From Verrucosispora sioxanthis (GTDB taxonomy: Bacteria > Actinomycetota > Actinomycetes > Mycobacteriales > Micromonosporaceae), in NCBI RefSeq assembly GCF_010560025.1, contig NZ_SAIY01000005.1, forward strand, positions 62,001-126,000: DNA of 64,000 bases, in the 5' to 3' direction. Each line of letters opens with the position of its first letter. Positions within the stretch are counted from its first letter, which is position 1. A model generated the notes under the pieces. The model did no database searches. It saw only the letters and a program-made list of their open reading frames with translations, and had not been told where the DNA came from. Positions 26,498 to 34,936 of this stretch are shown here, in pieces. The position numbers and the translations under genes were made by a program.

Positions 26498-27457
26498 TCA
26501 GCACTCGACGACCATGGCGGAATAGGTGGCGCCCAGGCCGACGGCGGTGACCAGGTAACGGCCTCCCGCGACCAGCGCGCCACGGCCGGCGAGCGTCGCG
26601 AGGTTGAGGAAGGGGTCCGCGCAGGAGCAGTGCGAGTACTCGCCGACGTTGTCCAGGAAGACCCGGTCCCGGTCCAGCCCCAGGGTGGCGCAGATGGTGA
26701 TCCAGGAGGAGACGTTGACGTTGTGCGGGATGACCATGGTGATGTCGTCCAGGTCCAGCGCGGCGTCGTCCAGCGCCTCCCGGATCACCTCGGCCAGGTG
26801 GGTGTGGTACGTGCTGCCGAAGCGGTGCAGGGCCTCCCCGGCGAGTTGGTACCCGTCGAAGAACTCGCCCACCGTGCGGGAGGCGTACGACAGCACCCGG
26901 GTGCCCGCACCGCCAAGTCCGATCAGGCAGGCGGAGGACGCCTCGCCGATGATCGAGGTGTTCCAGAGCACCTGGATCGCCCTGGTGAACGGCTGTTCGC
27001 CGGTGAGCACCAGCGCGAGGGCGGCGGGATCCCCGTCGGCGCGCAACAGCTCGCCGGCGATCTCGACGGCGAGCAGGCCGCTGGCGCAGGCGTGTTGGGT
27101 CACCGCGAACGCCTCGGCGTTGGTGAGGCCGAGGCGTTCACGCAGCGTGTCGGCCGCGACCAGGGTGGTCGGGGTGAGGTCCTGCGCGGTGTGCGCGAAG
27201 ATCAGGTAACGGATGCGGTCGCGCTCCTCGACGGTGGACAGCAGGGCCTGGGCCGGCGGGCAGACCAGGTCGAAGAGCCCGAGGTCGGGGTCGATGCGCA
27301 ACCGGTCCAGCCCGCGGATGCGGCGGAACAGCCGGGTCTGGTAGCGGTTCAGGCCCAGCCCTGCCGCGATCTCCTCCACGGTGACCGAGCGTTCCGGTGC
27401 GTACGCCTCCATCCGGCGCAGCACGACATCGGACCGGGTCGGTGCCAGCGTGGTCAT
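26498..27457 (-). CDS. KAS III-like ketosynthase or acyltransferase
   Basis: This 319-residue protein follows the FabH plan: an N-terminal half ending with the nucleophile motif QHACASGLLAVEIA, then GEASSACLIG, then IPHNVNVSSW with the active-site His. The last catalytic position, normally Asn in a GNTSAAS-type motif, reads GEYSHCSCADPF, so the Asn is changed. Such changes occur in KAS III relatives that transfer acyl groups to amines or alcohols instead of condensing with malonyl-ACP. It is the first gene of the reverse-strand operon and is preceded by a GGAGG ribosome site. Confidence 0.82.
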   Translation of the reverse strand: MTTLAPTRSDVVLRRMEAYAPERSVTVEEIAAGLGLNRYQTRLFRRIRGLDRLRIDPDLGLFDLVCPPAQALLSTVEERDRIRYLIFAHTAQDLTPTTLVAADTLRERLGLTNAEAFAVTQHACASGLLAVEIAGELLRADGDPAALALVLTGEQPFTRAIQVLWNTSIIGEASSACLIGLGGAGTRVLSYASRTVGEFFDGYQLAGEALHRFGSTYHTHLAEVIREALDDAALDLDDITMVIPHNVNVSSWITICATLGLDRDRVFLDNVGEYSHCSCADPFLNLATLAGRGALVAGGRYLVTAVGLGATYSAMVVEC

Positions 27458-27785
27458 GGGGCAATCCTCCGGTCATTTATTGATCGTCAGACGCCACTAC
27501 GTTAGGAGCCGGTCACAGGGCGGGCAATGGGGTAATCCCCAGTATCCCGAGGACCAAGAAGACCGGATAAAGAGACGTTGCAGATTGTAATCCAGAGCAG
27601 ACAATTCACTCGCTTTGCCGACCATTCATCGCCAAACCCCTGGCAATTCGTACCGAACAGGACGTACGGACCACGTTCGCGCCCCAGGCCCGGCCAACAA
27701 TGGGGTTTTCCCGACTACCTACGACGGAGCCGCGCGGGCGAGGGTGGGCGACAGTCACGCCGATCGCCGACGAACGGGAGACCCG
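27458..27785. promoter_or_regulatory. Divergent promoter region of the carrier-protein locus
   Basis: This 328-base gene-free region is markedly AT-richer than its surroundings and separates the KAS III-led operon (reverse) from the condensation-like genes (forward). It contains the operator-like site at 27527-27542. Promoter hexamers cannot be assigned with confidence. Confidence 0.7.
27527..27542. promoter_or_regulatory. LuxR/PAS-LuxR-like operator (GGGG-TAAT-CCCC)
   Basis: ATGGGGTAATCCCCAG is an interrupted inverted repeat that agrees at about 14 of 16 positions with the PimM-type operator consensus CTVGGGAWWTCCCBAG. It is followed by TATCCCGAGGACC. A close copy precedes the serine protease gene (33736-33751), so both loci may answer to one regulator. 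Confidence 0.6.
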
Positions 27786-29558
27786 ATGTCCAGTCCCACG
27801 CTGGCCGACCGGATGAAGATCGCATTCGAGGGTCTCCGGGCTGGCGAAGGAGCCCTCACCTGCGGCCAGACCAACACCTGGCAGTGGATGCGAACAGACG
27901 TGTCCAATCCGATGGCCACTTTGCAGTGGAAGCTGCCACTGCCGGCCGACACCCCCGTCGCGGACGTGGTGGAGGCCTTCGCCATCCTGCTCGCCCGGCA
28001 CGAGTCGCTGCGCACCACCTTTCACGAGCACGACGGGGAGATGCGTCAACGTGTCCTGCGTAGTGGGGTCCTCGCGGCCGAAATTCACCAGGTAGACGCA
28101 TCCGCCGACACGGAACTGACCTCCCAGCGGATGATCGACCAGCTCCGTCAGAAACCGTTCGACCTGGTCAATGAATTACCGGTACGCCTGGCGATCGCGC
28201 TGGTCGAGGATAAGGCACTAGCAGCGGTTACCGTCTATTCACACATGGCGGTTGACTATGGAAGTATGGCCATTCTTGGTCGGGAGTTCGCCGAGCTGAT
28301 CGGCACCGCCGGCAACCGGTCCGTCGGGGCCGCTCGGCACCAGCCGCTCGACCAGGCGGCGGAGGAGGCCTCGCCGCGCGGGCGGCGGCGAACCGCGGCG
28401 GCTTTGCGGTACTGGACCCAACACCTGCGCCAGATACCCCAGTGCCTGATGGCGTTGCCGCCGGTCGGCGACGGCGACGGCCCGGCCAGCGCCGCCCTGC
28501 GCTCCTCGTCCGCCACCGCCGCCCTCGACCGGATCGCCGCCCGGACACAGGCCAGTCCGGCGGCCGCCGTGCTGGCCGCGTTCTCCGCCGTGGTGTCGGT
28601 GCGAGTCGGCCAGTCCCGCTGCGTGTTCGCCTCACTGTCGAGCAACCGGTTCACCTCCCGGCTGCGCGACTACGTCGGCACACTGGCCCAGGACGGCCTC
28701 GTGGTGGTCGACGTGACCGGACCGACCTTCGATGACCTGGTACGGCGGACCAGCGCGGCCATGCTGCGAGCCAACCGCAGCAGCATCTTCGACGTGACCG
28801 AACTGGTCACCCATGCCGTCCAGATCAACGACGAGCAGGGCATGGACTTCAGCCGCGACTGCGTCTTCAACAACATCAGCGCCCACCTGCCCTCGGGTAC
28901 CGACGAGACGACCAATGTCCAGTTGCCCCCGTTGGATCCCCCCGATCTGCGCTGGTCGCCCACGGCGGGGGCCGCCGAGCACAGCACTCTCACCTGGATG
29001 CCGGCGCCACCCTTTCCCAACCGCCTGGTGCTCCAGCTGATCGCCGCCCAGCCGGCTCTGGTGGTCGGCCTGAGTACCGGTGACACCCGACACGTGCCCC
29101 AGCCCGAGATCGCCGGACTGCTGCGAGGGATGGAAGGCGTCCTCGTCGCCGCCGGTGCCGGGCCGCTGCACCTGGCGGACGTGCCTGACCTCACCGGACT
29201 GACCCCGGTGCCCCGCGACAGCAACTGGGTGCGGGTGGGGGTCAGCTGGGTGCAGCTCAGTGAGGTTCAAACTCTGCTGCGCGAGGCACTCGGCACCCCG
29301 GCGTACGCGACGGCCGAACCAGACGGTGACGGGCACCGGCTGACCGCGCACCTGCTCGCCTCCGACGGCGTCCGGACCCCGCGCCAGGCGCACACGGCGT
29401 GCATGGCCCACCTCGGTGGCCGGTACGCCGTGGCCGCCCCGCACCACTACGTCCTGCACGACTCGGCTCCGACCGACCTCACCGACCTGGCGGCCTGGCG
29501 TTCCCGGCCAGTGCTGGCCCGCGGTGACGGCCGCGCATCCACGGAGGACCACCGATGA
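27786..29558 (+). CDS. Stand-alone condensation-domain-like protein A
   Basis: This 590-residue protein resembles an NRPS condensation domain over its first ~450 residues: LTCGQTNTWQWM at the start, RHESLRTTF, and YSHMAVDYGSM where C domains have HHxxxDG. The second His (153) and the Asp (157) are kept; the first His is Ser and the Gly is Tyr. The last ~120 residues (VQLSEVQTLLREALG and HHYVLHDSAP) resemble the C-terminal subdomain of an adenylation domain without the catalytic Lys. It could form an amide or ester with a carrier-bound acyl group. The start has GGGAG upstream; the next gene overlaps by four bases. Confidence 0.7.
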   Translation: MSSPTLADRMKIAFEGLRAGEGALTCGQTNTWQWMRTDVSNPMATLQWKLPLPADTPVADVVEAFAILLARHESLRTTFHEHDGEMRQRVLRSGVLAAEIHQVDASADTELTSQRMIDQLRQKPFDLVNELPVRLAIALVEDKALAAVTVYSHMAVDYGSMAILGREFAELIGTAGNRSVGAARHQPLDQAAEEASPRGRRRTAAALRYWTQHLRQIPQCLMALPPVGDGDGPASAALRSSSATAALDRIAARTQASPAAAVLAAFSAVVSVRVGQSRCVFASLSSNRFTSRLRDYVGTLAQDGLVVVDVTGPTFDDLVRRTSAAMLRANRSSIFDVTELVTHAVQINDEQGMDFSRDCVFNNISAHLPSGTDETTNVQLPPLDPPDLRWSPTAGAAEHSTLTWMPAPPFPNRLVLQLIAAQPALVVGLSTGDTRHVPQPEIAGLLRGMEGVLVAAGAGPLHLADVPDLTGLTPVPRDSNWVRVGVSWVQLSEVQTLLREALGTPAYATAEPDGDGHRLTAHLLASDGVRTPRQAHTACMAHLGGRYAVAAPHHYVLHDSAPTDLTDLAAWRSRPVLARGDGRASTEDHR

Positions 29559-31294
29559 CCGCCCCGAGCGAGACCGTCCGTACCATCCGCCTGCGCGTCG
29601 ACGGCGACCGCGACGCGCAGGGCCCACTGACCCTCGGTCAGGCGAACGCGCTGCAATGGATCTCTGCGCTCACCGACGACCACTTCCTCGGCCTGGTGCA
29701 GTGGATTTTCAAGGTGCCGGCGGGGACCACACTCGAGCGCGCCTGCGCCGCCCTGAGCGCGCTGGTCCGCCGGTACGAGTCGCTGCGCACCACCTACCAC
29801 GACGGGCCGGACGGTCCGGTGCAGCGCGTGGCGCGTACCGTCGACCTGCCGATCGAGATACACCAACGACCGGCCCAGCCGGACGGCACGACGCTGTCCC
29901 GGGAGCTGATCGCCCAGCTGCGTGCGCGCCCATTCGACCTCTCCGAAGATCTGCCGCTGCGCCTCGCCGTGGCGGTCGAGGGCGACCTGGTGCACGCGGT
30001 GGTCGCCGTCTACTCACACATGGCCGCCGACTACGTGAGCATGACAGTGCTGGGCGAACGCTTCACCGGGCTGCTCACCGGGACCGTGACCGACGGGGAC
30101 GCACCACCGCACCAGCCGCTGGACCGGGCCGATCGGGAACGTTCACCGAAGGGCCTGCGGCAGGCGGACGCGGCGCTGCGGTACTGGTCCGCAATACTGC
30201 GGCGGCGCCCCCGCTGCGTACTGCCCCGACCGACCACAGGTGTCGAGCCGTCGATGACGCCCACGCCGCGCAGCGCGGACCTGCACTCGTCACGGGCAGC
30301 CGCCGCGCTGGACCGGATCACCGCCCGCACCGGCGCGAGCCGGGCCATGGCGGTGCTCGCCGCGCTCGCCGCCGTGCTCGCCCTCCGCACCGGCCAGCGG
30401 AACGTGGTGCTCTACTCCCCCGCCGCCAACCGGCTCGGCGTGCCGCTGCGCGACTATGTCGGCACCGTGTCCCAGGACGGCCTGATCAGCCTCGACGTCG
30501 ACCAGCCCGACTACGACTCGCTGGTGCGGCACGCCGGGACCGCGTTGCTGCGGGCCAACCGGAACAGTGTCTTCGACGCCGAGGCGCTGCAGCGCGCGCA
30601 CGACCGCATCGCGCACGAGCGCGGCATGCCGATGGTCCGTGACGGCGTCTTCAACAACATCTCCGGCAACGCCCCGCCGGATCTGCCGACGGTAGCCACC
30701 ACGGAGACCTTCATCGACTGGTGGACGCCGACCGGCTTCACCAACCTGCTGCTGTTCCACCTGGTCCGGACCGAGCAGGCGCTGATCCTGGAACTGATCA
30801 CCGGGGACAACCGGTACCTTCCCGACGCGGAGATGGAGGCGCTGCTGCTCGGCACCGAACGGGTGCTCGCCGTGGCGGCCACCGGCAACGTCGCCCTGGA
30901 CGACCTCGGCGCCCTCGCCGGCATCGACCCGATCCCCCGCGACGGCGACTGGCACTTCGTCGACCACAGCTGGATCCAGCTCAGCGAGGTCAACCGGGTA
31001 CTGCAAGCAGCCCTGCCCGGGCCGGCCCGAGCCTTCGTGACCGACGAAGGACCCGAGGGGGCAACCGTCGTCGCCCACCTGGCCGCCGTAGCCGAGATCA
31101 CCGACCCCGCGCGGGCACACCTGGCCTGCCTACGACGGCTCGTCGACTCACCCACGGCGATCACCCCACACCGATACGTCCTGCACCGGGGCGCACCCGC
31201 CGATCCGGCTGATCCGCAGGCGTGGCGGGAGCTGACGGTGCTGGCCGAGGGCGACGGCCGGGCCGCGGATGCGGGAAGCGAGGCAGGGACATGA
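29555..31294 (+). CDS. Stand-alone condensation-domain-like protein B
   Basis: This 579-residue paralogue of the preceding protein has the same layout: LTLGQANALQWI, RRYESLRTTYH, YSHMAADYVSM with His155 and Asp159, and a C-terminal ~120-residue segment (WIQLSEVNRVLQAALPG, then HRYVLHRGAPADPADPQAWR). It begins at an ATGA overlap with gene A and ends in an ATGA overlap with the exporter ATPase, so all are co-translated. Two diverged copies side by side suggest a heterodimer or two successive acyl transfers. Which is active is not decidable from sequence alone. Confidence 0.7.
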   Translation: MTAPSETVRTIRLRVDGDRDAQGPLTLGQANALQWISALTDDHFLGLVQWIFKVPAGTTLERACAALSALVRRYESLRTTYHDGPDGPVQRVARTVDLPIEIHQRPAQPDGTTLSRELIAQLRARPFDLSEDLPLRLAVAVEGDLVHAVVAVYSHMAADYVSMTVLGERFTGLLTGTVTDGDAPPHQPLDRADRERSPKGLRQADAALRYWSAILRRRPRCVLPRPTTGVEPSMTPTPRSADLHSSRAAAALDRITARTGASRAMAVLAALAAVLALRTGQRNVVLYSPAANRLGVPLRDYVGTVSQDGLISLDVDQPDYDSLVRHAGTALLRANRNSVFDAEALQRAHDRIAHERGMPMVRDGVFNNISGNAPPDLPTVATTETFIDWWTPTGFTNLLLFHLVRTEQALILELITGDNRYLPDAEMEALLLGTERVLAVAATGNVALDDLGALAGIDPIPRDGDWHFVDHSWIQLSEVNRVLQAALPGPARAFVTDEGPEGATVVAHLAAVAEITDPARAHLACLRRLVDSPTAITPHRYVLHRGAPADPADPQAWRELTVLAEGDGRAADAGSEAGT

Positions 31295-32304
31295 GCATCA
31301 TCGAAGCGAACGAGTTGACCCGCACATTCCGGTCCGGCCGGCAGAGCGTCGCGGCGGTCCGAGGCGTCAACCTGCGGGTCGAGGCTGGCGAGATCGTCGG
31401 CTTCCTCGGACCCAACGGCGCCGGCAAGACCACCACTCTGCGGATGCTGACCACGCTGCTCCGCCCGACCAGTGGCACGGCCCGGATCGCCGGCGCGGAC
31501 CTGGCCACCGCTCCCCGCGAGGTACGCCGCCGAATCGGGTACGTCGCCCAGTACGGCGGTACCGACCCCAACGCCCTGGTCGACGAGGAACTGTTCCTGC
31601 AGGCGCGCCTCTACCGGATCCCGGTCGCACCCGCCCGGCGCCGGGTGGTCGAACTACTCGAACAGCTGGACCTCGGCGGGCTGGGTAAGCGGCTGGTCGG
31701 CTCGCTCTCCGGCGGCCAGCGCCGCCGCCTCGACATCGCGCTCGGCCTGGTCCACGATCCGCAGGTCATCTTCCTCGACGAACCCACCGCCGGCCTGGAC
31801 CCGCACAGCCGCAACAACCTGTGGGAGCACACCCGCCGGCTCCGCGAGGACCACGGCACCACCGTCTTCCTGACCACCCACTACCTCGACGAGGCCGACG
31901 CGCTCTGCGACCGGATCCTCGTGATCGACCACGGGCGGATCGTCGCCGAAGACACTCCCGTGAACCTGAAGCGCCAGCTGGCCGCAGACGTGCTGACCAT
32001 GGAGGTGGTCGGCGATCCGGCCGCTAGCCAACGGCTGCTGGCCGGGCTGCCGGGCGTCCGGCAGGCCGCGGTGACGAGCACGGGCGGTATCCAGGTCACC
32101 CTGGCCGACGCCGAACAGGGGATCACCGACGTGATCACCGCCCTGTCCGGCGCGGGCATCGGCGTCCGTGCCCTGCAACTGGCGCGGGCCAGTCTGGACG
32201 ACGTCTTCCTCAGCCTCACCGGCCGCGAACTGCGCGACGACCCGCAAGACCAACAGTCCCCCATCCCGACCACCGAGGGGGCGGACCATGTCCCTGCTCG
32301 TTGA
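31291..32304 (+). CDS. ABC exporter ATP-binding protein (DrrA-type)
   Basis: The 337-residue subunit carries Walker A (GPNGAGKTT), the signature SLSGGQRRRLDIA, Walker B (VIFLDEPTAGLDP), the H-loop THYLDEAD and a DrrA-like C-terminal extension ending LDDVFLSLTGRELRDD. The family exports antibiotics such as daunorubicin. The ATG at 31291 overlaps the preceding stop by four bases. It is paired with the permease that starts 17 bases before its end. Confidence 0.92.
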   Translation: MSIIEANELTRTFRSGRQSVAAVRGVNLRVEAGEIVGFLGPNGAGKTTTLRMLTTLLRPTSGTARIAGADLATAPREVRRRIGYVAQYGGTDPNALVDEELFLQARLYRIPVAPARRRVVELLEQLDLGGLGKRLVGSLSGGQRRRLDIALGLVHDPQVIFLDEPTAGLDPHSRNNLWEHTRRLREDHGTTVFLTTHYLDEADALCDRILVIDHGRIVAEDTPVNLKRQLAADVLTMEVVGDPAASQRLLAGLPGVRQAAVTSTGGIQVTLADAEQGITDVITALSGAGIGVRALQLARASLDDVFLSLTGRELRDDPQDQQSPIPTTEGADHVPAR

Positions 32305-33049
32305 CATCCTGCTGGTTTTTCAGCGCCACCTACGCATCTCCCTGCGCAACCCGCTGTGGATCGTCATCGGGATCTCCCAGCCGGTGGCCTTCCTGGTGCT
32401 CTACGGCCCGCTGATGACGAGCACCCTGTCGATCACCGGCGTCGCACCGGAGCGCGCCTGGCAGACCTACGTGCCGGGGGTGCTCGTGCAACTCTGTCTC
32501 TTCGGCTCCGCCTTCGTCGGGTTCGGAGTGATCGCCGAGTGGCGCGGAGGGGTGATCGAGCGGCTGCGGGTCACTCCGGTGAGCCGGGTGGCGTTGCTGC
32601 TCGGCCGGGTGCTGCGTGACGTCGCGCTGCTGGTGGTGCAGGCGGTGCTGCTGGTCGTGGTGGCGTTGCCGCTGGGCCTGCGCGCGTCGGTGCCGGGTGT
32701 GCTGGTGGCACTCGGCGTGGTCACGCTTCTCTCGCTCGGCCTGGCGAGTCTGTCCTGCGCTCTCGCGCTGACCGTCAAGAGCGAGGACACGTTGGGCCCC
32801 ACCCTCAATACCGGCCTGATGCCGCTGCTGCTGCTGTCCGGGGTGCTGCTACCGATGTCCTTCGCTCCGCGCTGGCTGGACCTGGTCTCCCGGCTCACCC
32901 CTTTCCGGTACATCGTGGATGGCATGCGCAGCGCGTTCCAGGGTGAGGTGTTCAGCGCGACCGTACTGTCGACAGTCCTGGTCGCCCTGTCGATCAGCGT
33001 GCTGTCGGTGCTGCTCGGCGTACGTACCTACCTGCGGCAGAGCGCCTGA
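32288..33049 (+). CDS. ABC-2-type exporter permease (DrrB-type)
   Basis: This 253-residue membrane protein has six hydrophobic spans (for example ALLVVQAVLLVVVALPLG and LMPLLLLSGVLLPMSFAP) and the ABC-2 signature region PFRYIVDGMRSAFQGE. With the DrrA-type ATPase it should pump the product of the locus out of the cell. The ATG at 32288 lies inside the end of the ATPase gene, indicating translational coupling. Confidence 0.9.
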   Translation: MSLLVDILLVFQRHLRISLRNPLWIVIGISQPVAFLVLYGPLMTSTLSITGVAPERAWQTYVPGVLVQLCLFGSAFVGFGVIAEWRGGVIERLRVTPVSRVALLLGRVLRDVALLVVQAVLLVVVALPLGLRASVPGVLVALGVVTLLSLGLASLSCALALTVKSEDTLGPTLNTGLMPLLLLSGVLLPMSFAPRWLDLVSRLTPFRYIVDGMRSAFQGEVFSATVLSTVLVALSISVLSVLLGVRTYLRQSA

Positions 33050-33111
33050 CCGATGGGCGACAGCTCGTCTGTTCGACTGGCGCGACGCCGAGATCACCGA
33101 CGCTGACCGGC

Positions 33112-33386
33112 GATGGGTTGCCGTTCGCCGCGCTTCTGACCCGCGCAATCGGCTACAACGACCGTCTCGCCTCGTGGATCGCCGAGGCCAAGGCGACCGA
33201 CCTGCCCCACCTGCACACTGTCATTCGCGGTCTCGGCCTGGACCGCGCCGCTGTCGATGCCGCCCTGACCCACCCTCCCACATCGGCGGCGCCAAAGGCG
33301 TTAACACCAGAACCAAACTGATCAAGCGACAAATGTACGGACGCGCCGACTTCACCCTCCTACGACAGCGCATCCTGCTCGGCTAA
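33112..33386 (+). pseudogene. Remnant of an ISL3-family transposase (C-terminus)
   Basis: Two adjacent frames give the C-terminal end of an ISL3-like transposase: LPFAALLTRAIGYNDRLASW, ...GLDRAAVDAALTHPP, then after a frame change near 33,275 NTRTKLIKRQMYGRADFTLL, ending RQRILLG and stop. The N-terminal two thirds are missing and no terminal repeats were found. It lies directly behind the exporter operon and marks an old insertion or deletion boundary. Confidence 0.7.
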
Positions 33387-33783
33387 CCAGCACCCTCCGT
33401 CGCCACCGAATATGAGACAGTGCCGTTTTTTGTAAAGTCCCTCCCAGGGCCATTGCGTGTTCGACGGGCAGCCGCTTGAGCTGGGTGGTCGGGGCGACCG
33501 GCCTCTATGGATGATGCATAGCGCAGGTAGCACAGTCACGTCTTTCCTCATCAATGTGCTTGTCGGCATCGGGCCCGCCGGGTGGGCCCACGACATCGAC
33601 GGATAAGCGGCGGATTTGGATCAGCAATAAATCGACGAACGTCTGTCTGCTTTTCGACAGCGGCCGCCCAACGGTGTCAAACCTGGTCCAAGATGGCCGC
33701 ATGACCAGTCGTAGAGAACCGAAACTCGATATTGACCGGGGCAATCCCCGGTATCTCACACGACCCGAGAAGAGGGATGTTCG
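33387..33783. other. Gene-free region upstream of the serine protease
   Basis: This ~400-base stretch has no convincing coding frame. Its last 50 bases hold the operator-like inverted repeat and the protease leader; the rest, including a T-rich spot near 33,425, has no assigned function. Confidence 0.6.
33736..33751. promoter_or_regulatory. Second GGGG-CAAT-CCCC operator-like repeat, upstream of the protease
   Basis: CCGGGGCAATCCCCGG has perfect 6-bp arms around CAAT and is followed by TATC, as is the site at 27527-27542. It lies 32 bases ahead of the protease start codon, so it may overlap the promoter or leader. Confidence 0.6.
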
Positions 33784-34863
33784 ATGAGAGCAAGAACGAT
33801 CGGCGGTCGGCGGCTAACGTACCCCATCCTGGCCCTGGCCTTGGCCCTGCCGCTGCTGACCGTCGGCCAGCCGGCGCAGGCGGCTCCGCACGCCGACGGT
33901 GACAGCATCCGTCAGGTGGGCACGGCAGTCAGCGCCGAGGCGTGGGCGGCCGGCAGGCAGCGGTACGGCGCGCGGGTGACTGCCGACGCGGCGATCGAGG
34001 CGTACTGGACGCCCGAGCGGATGCGCAATGCCAAGCCGGTCGAGGAGTCTCCCTCGTACAAGGCCGCGGCACGGCGTTTCGCCGAGAGTGGAGGGACCTC
34101 GTCCGCCGCGCCGACCAGCCGGTCCAAGCCGGTGGATGTGCCTCCGGTGGCGGGCCTGATGGGCACCCCGGGCATGTCCACGCAGGCCATCAACCCGAAC
34201 CTCGGCTTTAACCACCCCACCGCCCGGTCCAACGGCAAGGTCTTTTTCAACATGGACGGCGGATCGTGGGTCTGCTCCGGCGCGGTCATCAACTCGGTCG
34301 GCTTCAACACCGTGTGGACAGCTGGCCACTGCATCCACGGCGGCCCCGGCAGCAGTCTCGCCACCAACTGGTCGTTCGTCCCGGGTTACGACGATGACCT
34401 TGCCAACCCGCGGCCGCACGGCACCTGGACGGCCCGAGAGCTGTGGACCTGGAGCAGTTGGATCGACAGCTCCAACTGGGAGGCCGACATGGCCGTGGCC
34501 ATCATGAACACCCGGAACGGCGTCCGAATCGTGAACCAGTTCGGGGGCCACGGCTTCCGTACGCACCAGGGCTTCACGGTCGGCATCAACAACTTCGGCT
34601 ACCCGAGCGGCGCGCCCTTCGACGGCGGCAACCTGTTGAGGTGCAGCGGCAACTCGACTCAGTCCGGGGCGCGGATCCGCATCAACTGCGACCTGACCGC
34701 AGGCGCCAGCGGCGGCCCATGGCTGATCAACTGGGATGGGAACTGGGGCTACCTCAACGGCGTCAACAGCACGCTCAACTCGTACACGGCACCGACCTTG
34801 TGGTGGTCACCCTATTTCGACGACACCGCGTCGGAGTTGTACAACTTCACCGCCACCCACTGA
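33784..34863 (+). CDS. Secreted trypsin-like serine protease
   Basis: This 359-residue exoprotein has a signal peptide (PILALALALPLLTVGQPAQA), a ~110-residue pro-region and a chymotrypsin-fold catalytic domain. The triad is His182 in TAGHC, Asp235 in EADMAVAI and Ser309 in GASGGPW. The pro-region contains AYWTPERMRNA, common to secreted actinomycete proteases of this group. GAGAAGAGGGA lies upstream of the ATG. The operator-like repeat shared with the carrier-protein locus suggests coordinated expression; a role in that pathway is inference. Confidence 0.88.
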   Translation: MRARTIGGRRLTYPILALALALPLLTVGQPAQAAPHADGDSIRQVGTAVSAEAWAAGRQRYGARVTADAAIEAYWTPERMRNAKPVEESPSYKAAARRFAESGGTSSAAPTSRSKPVDVPPVAGLMGTPGMSTQAINPNLGFNHPTARSNGKVFFNMDGGSWVCSGAVINSVGFNTVWTAGHCIHGGPGSSLATNWSFVPGYDDDLANPRPHGTWTARELWTWSSWIDSSNWEADMAVAIMNTRNGVRIVNQFGGHGFRTHQGFTVGINNFGYPSGAPFDGGNLLRCSGNSTQSGARIRINCDLTAGASGGPWLINWDGNWGYLNGVNSTLNSYTAPTLWWSPYFDDTASELYNFTATH

Positions 34864-34913
34864 CCGACGTCCGGTGACAGATATCTCGTCCCGGTAGTGC
34901 GCCCTTGACCTGA

Positions 34914-34930
34914 GAGCGTGTTTGAGATGG
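34914..34930. repeat. Left terminal repeat of IS5 copy 1
   Basis: GAGCGTGTTTGAGATGG; the mirror copy at the right end differs at one base. Confidence 0.8.
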
Positions 34931-34936
34931 AGTTGA

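Noticed and set aside
17256..33049. Assigning region 2 as the chromophore pathway of the depsipeptide
   Set aside because: No aromatic or tryptophan-degrading enzymes are present and a mobile-element belt lies between the loci; the link stays a hypothesis only.
33505..33759. An 84-codon reverse frame upstream of the serine protease
   Set aside because: No ribosome site or family pattern, and it covers the operator and leader of the protease.
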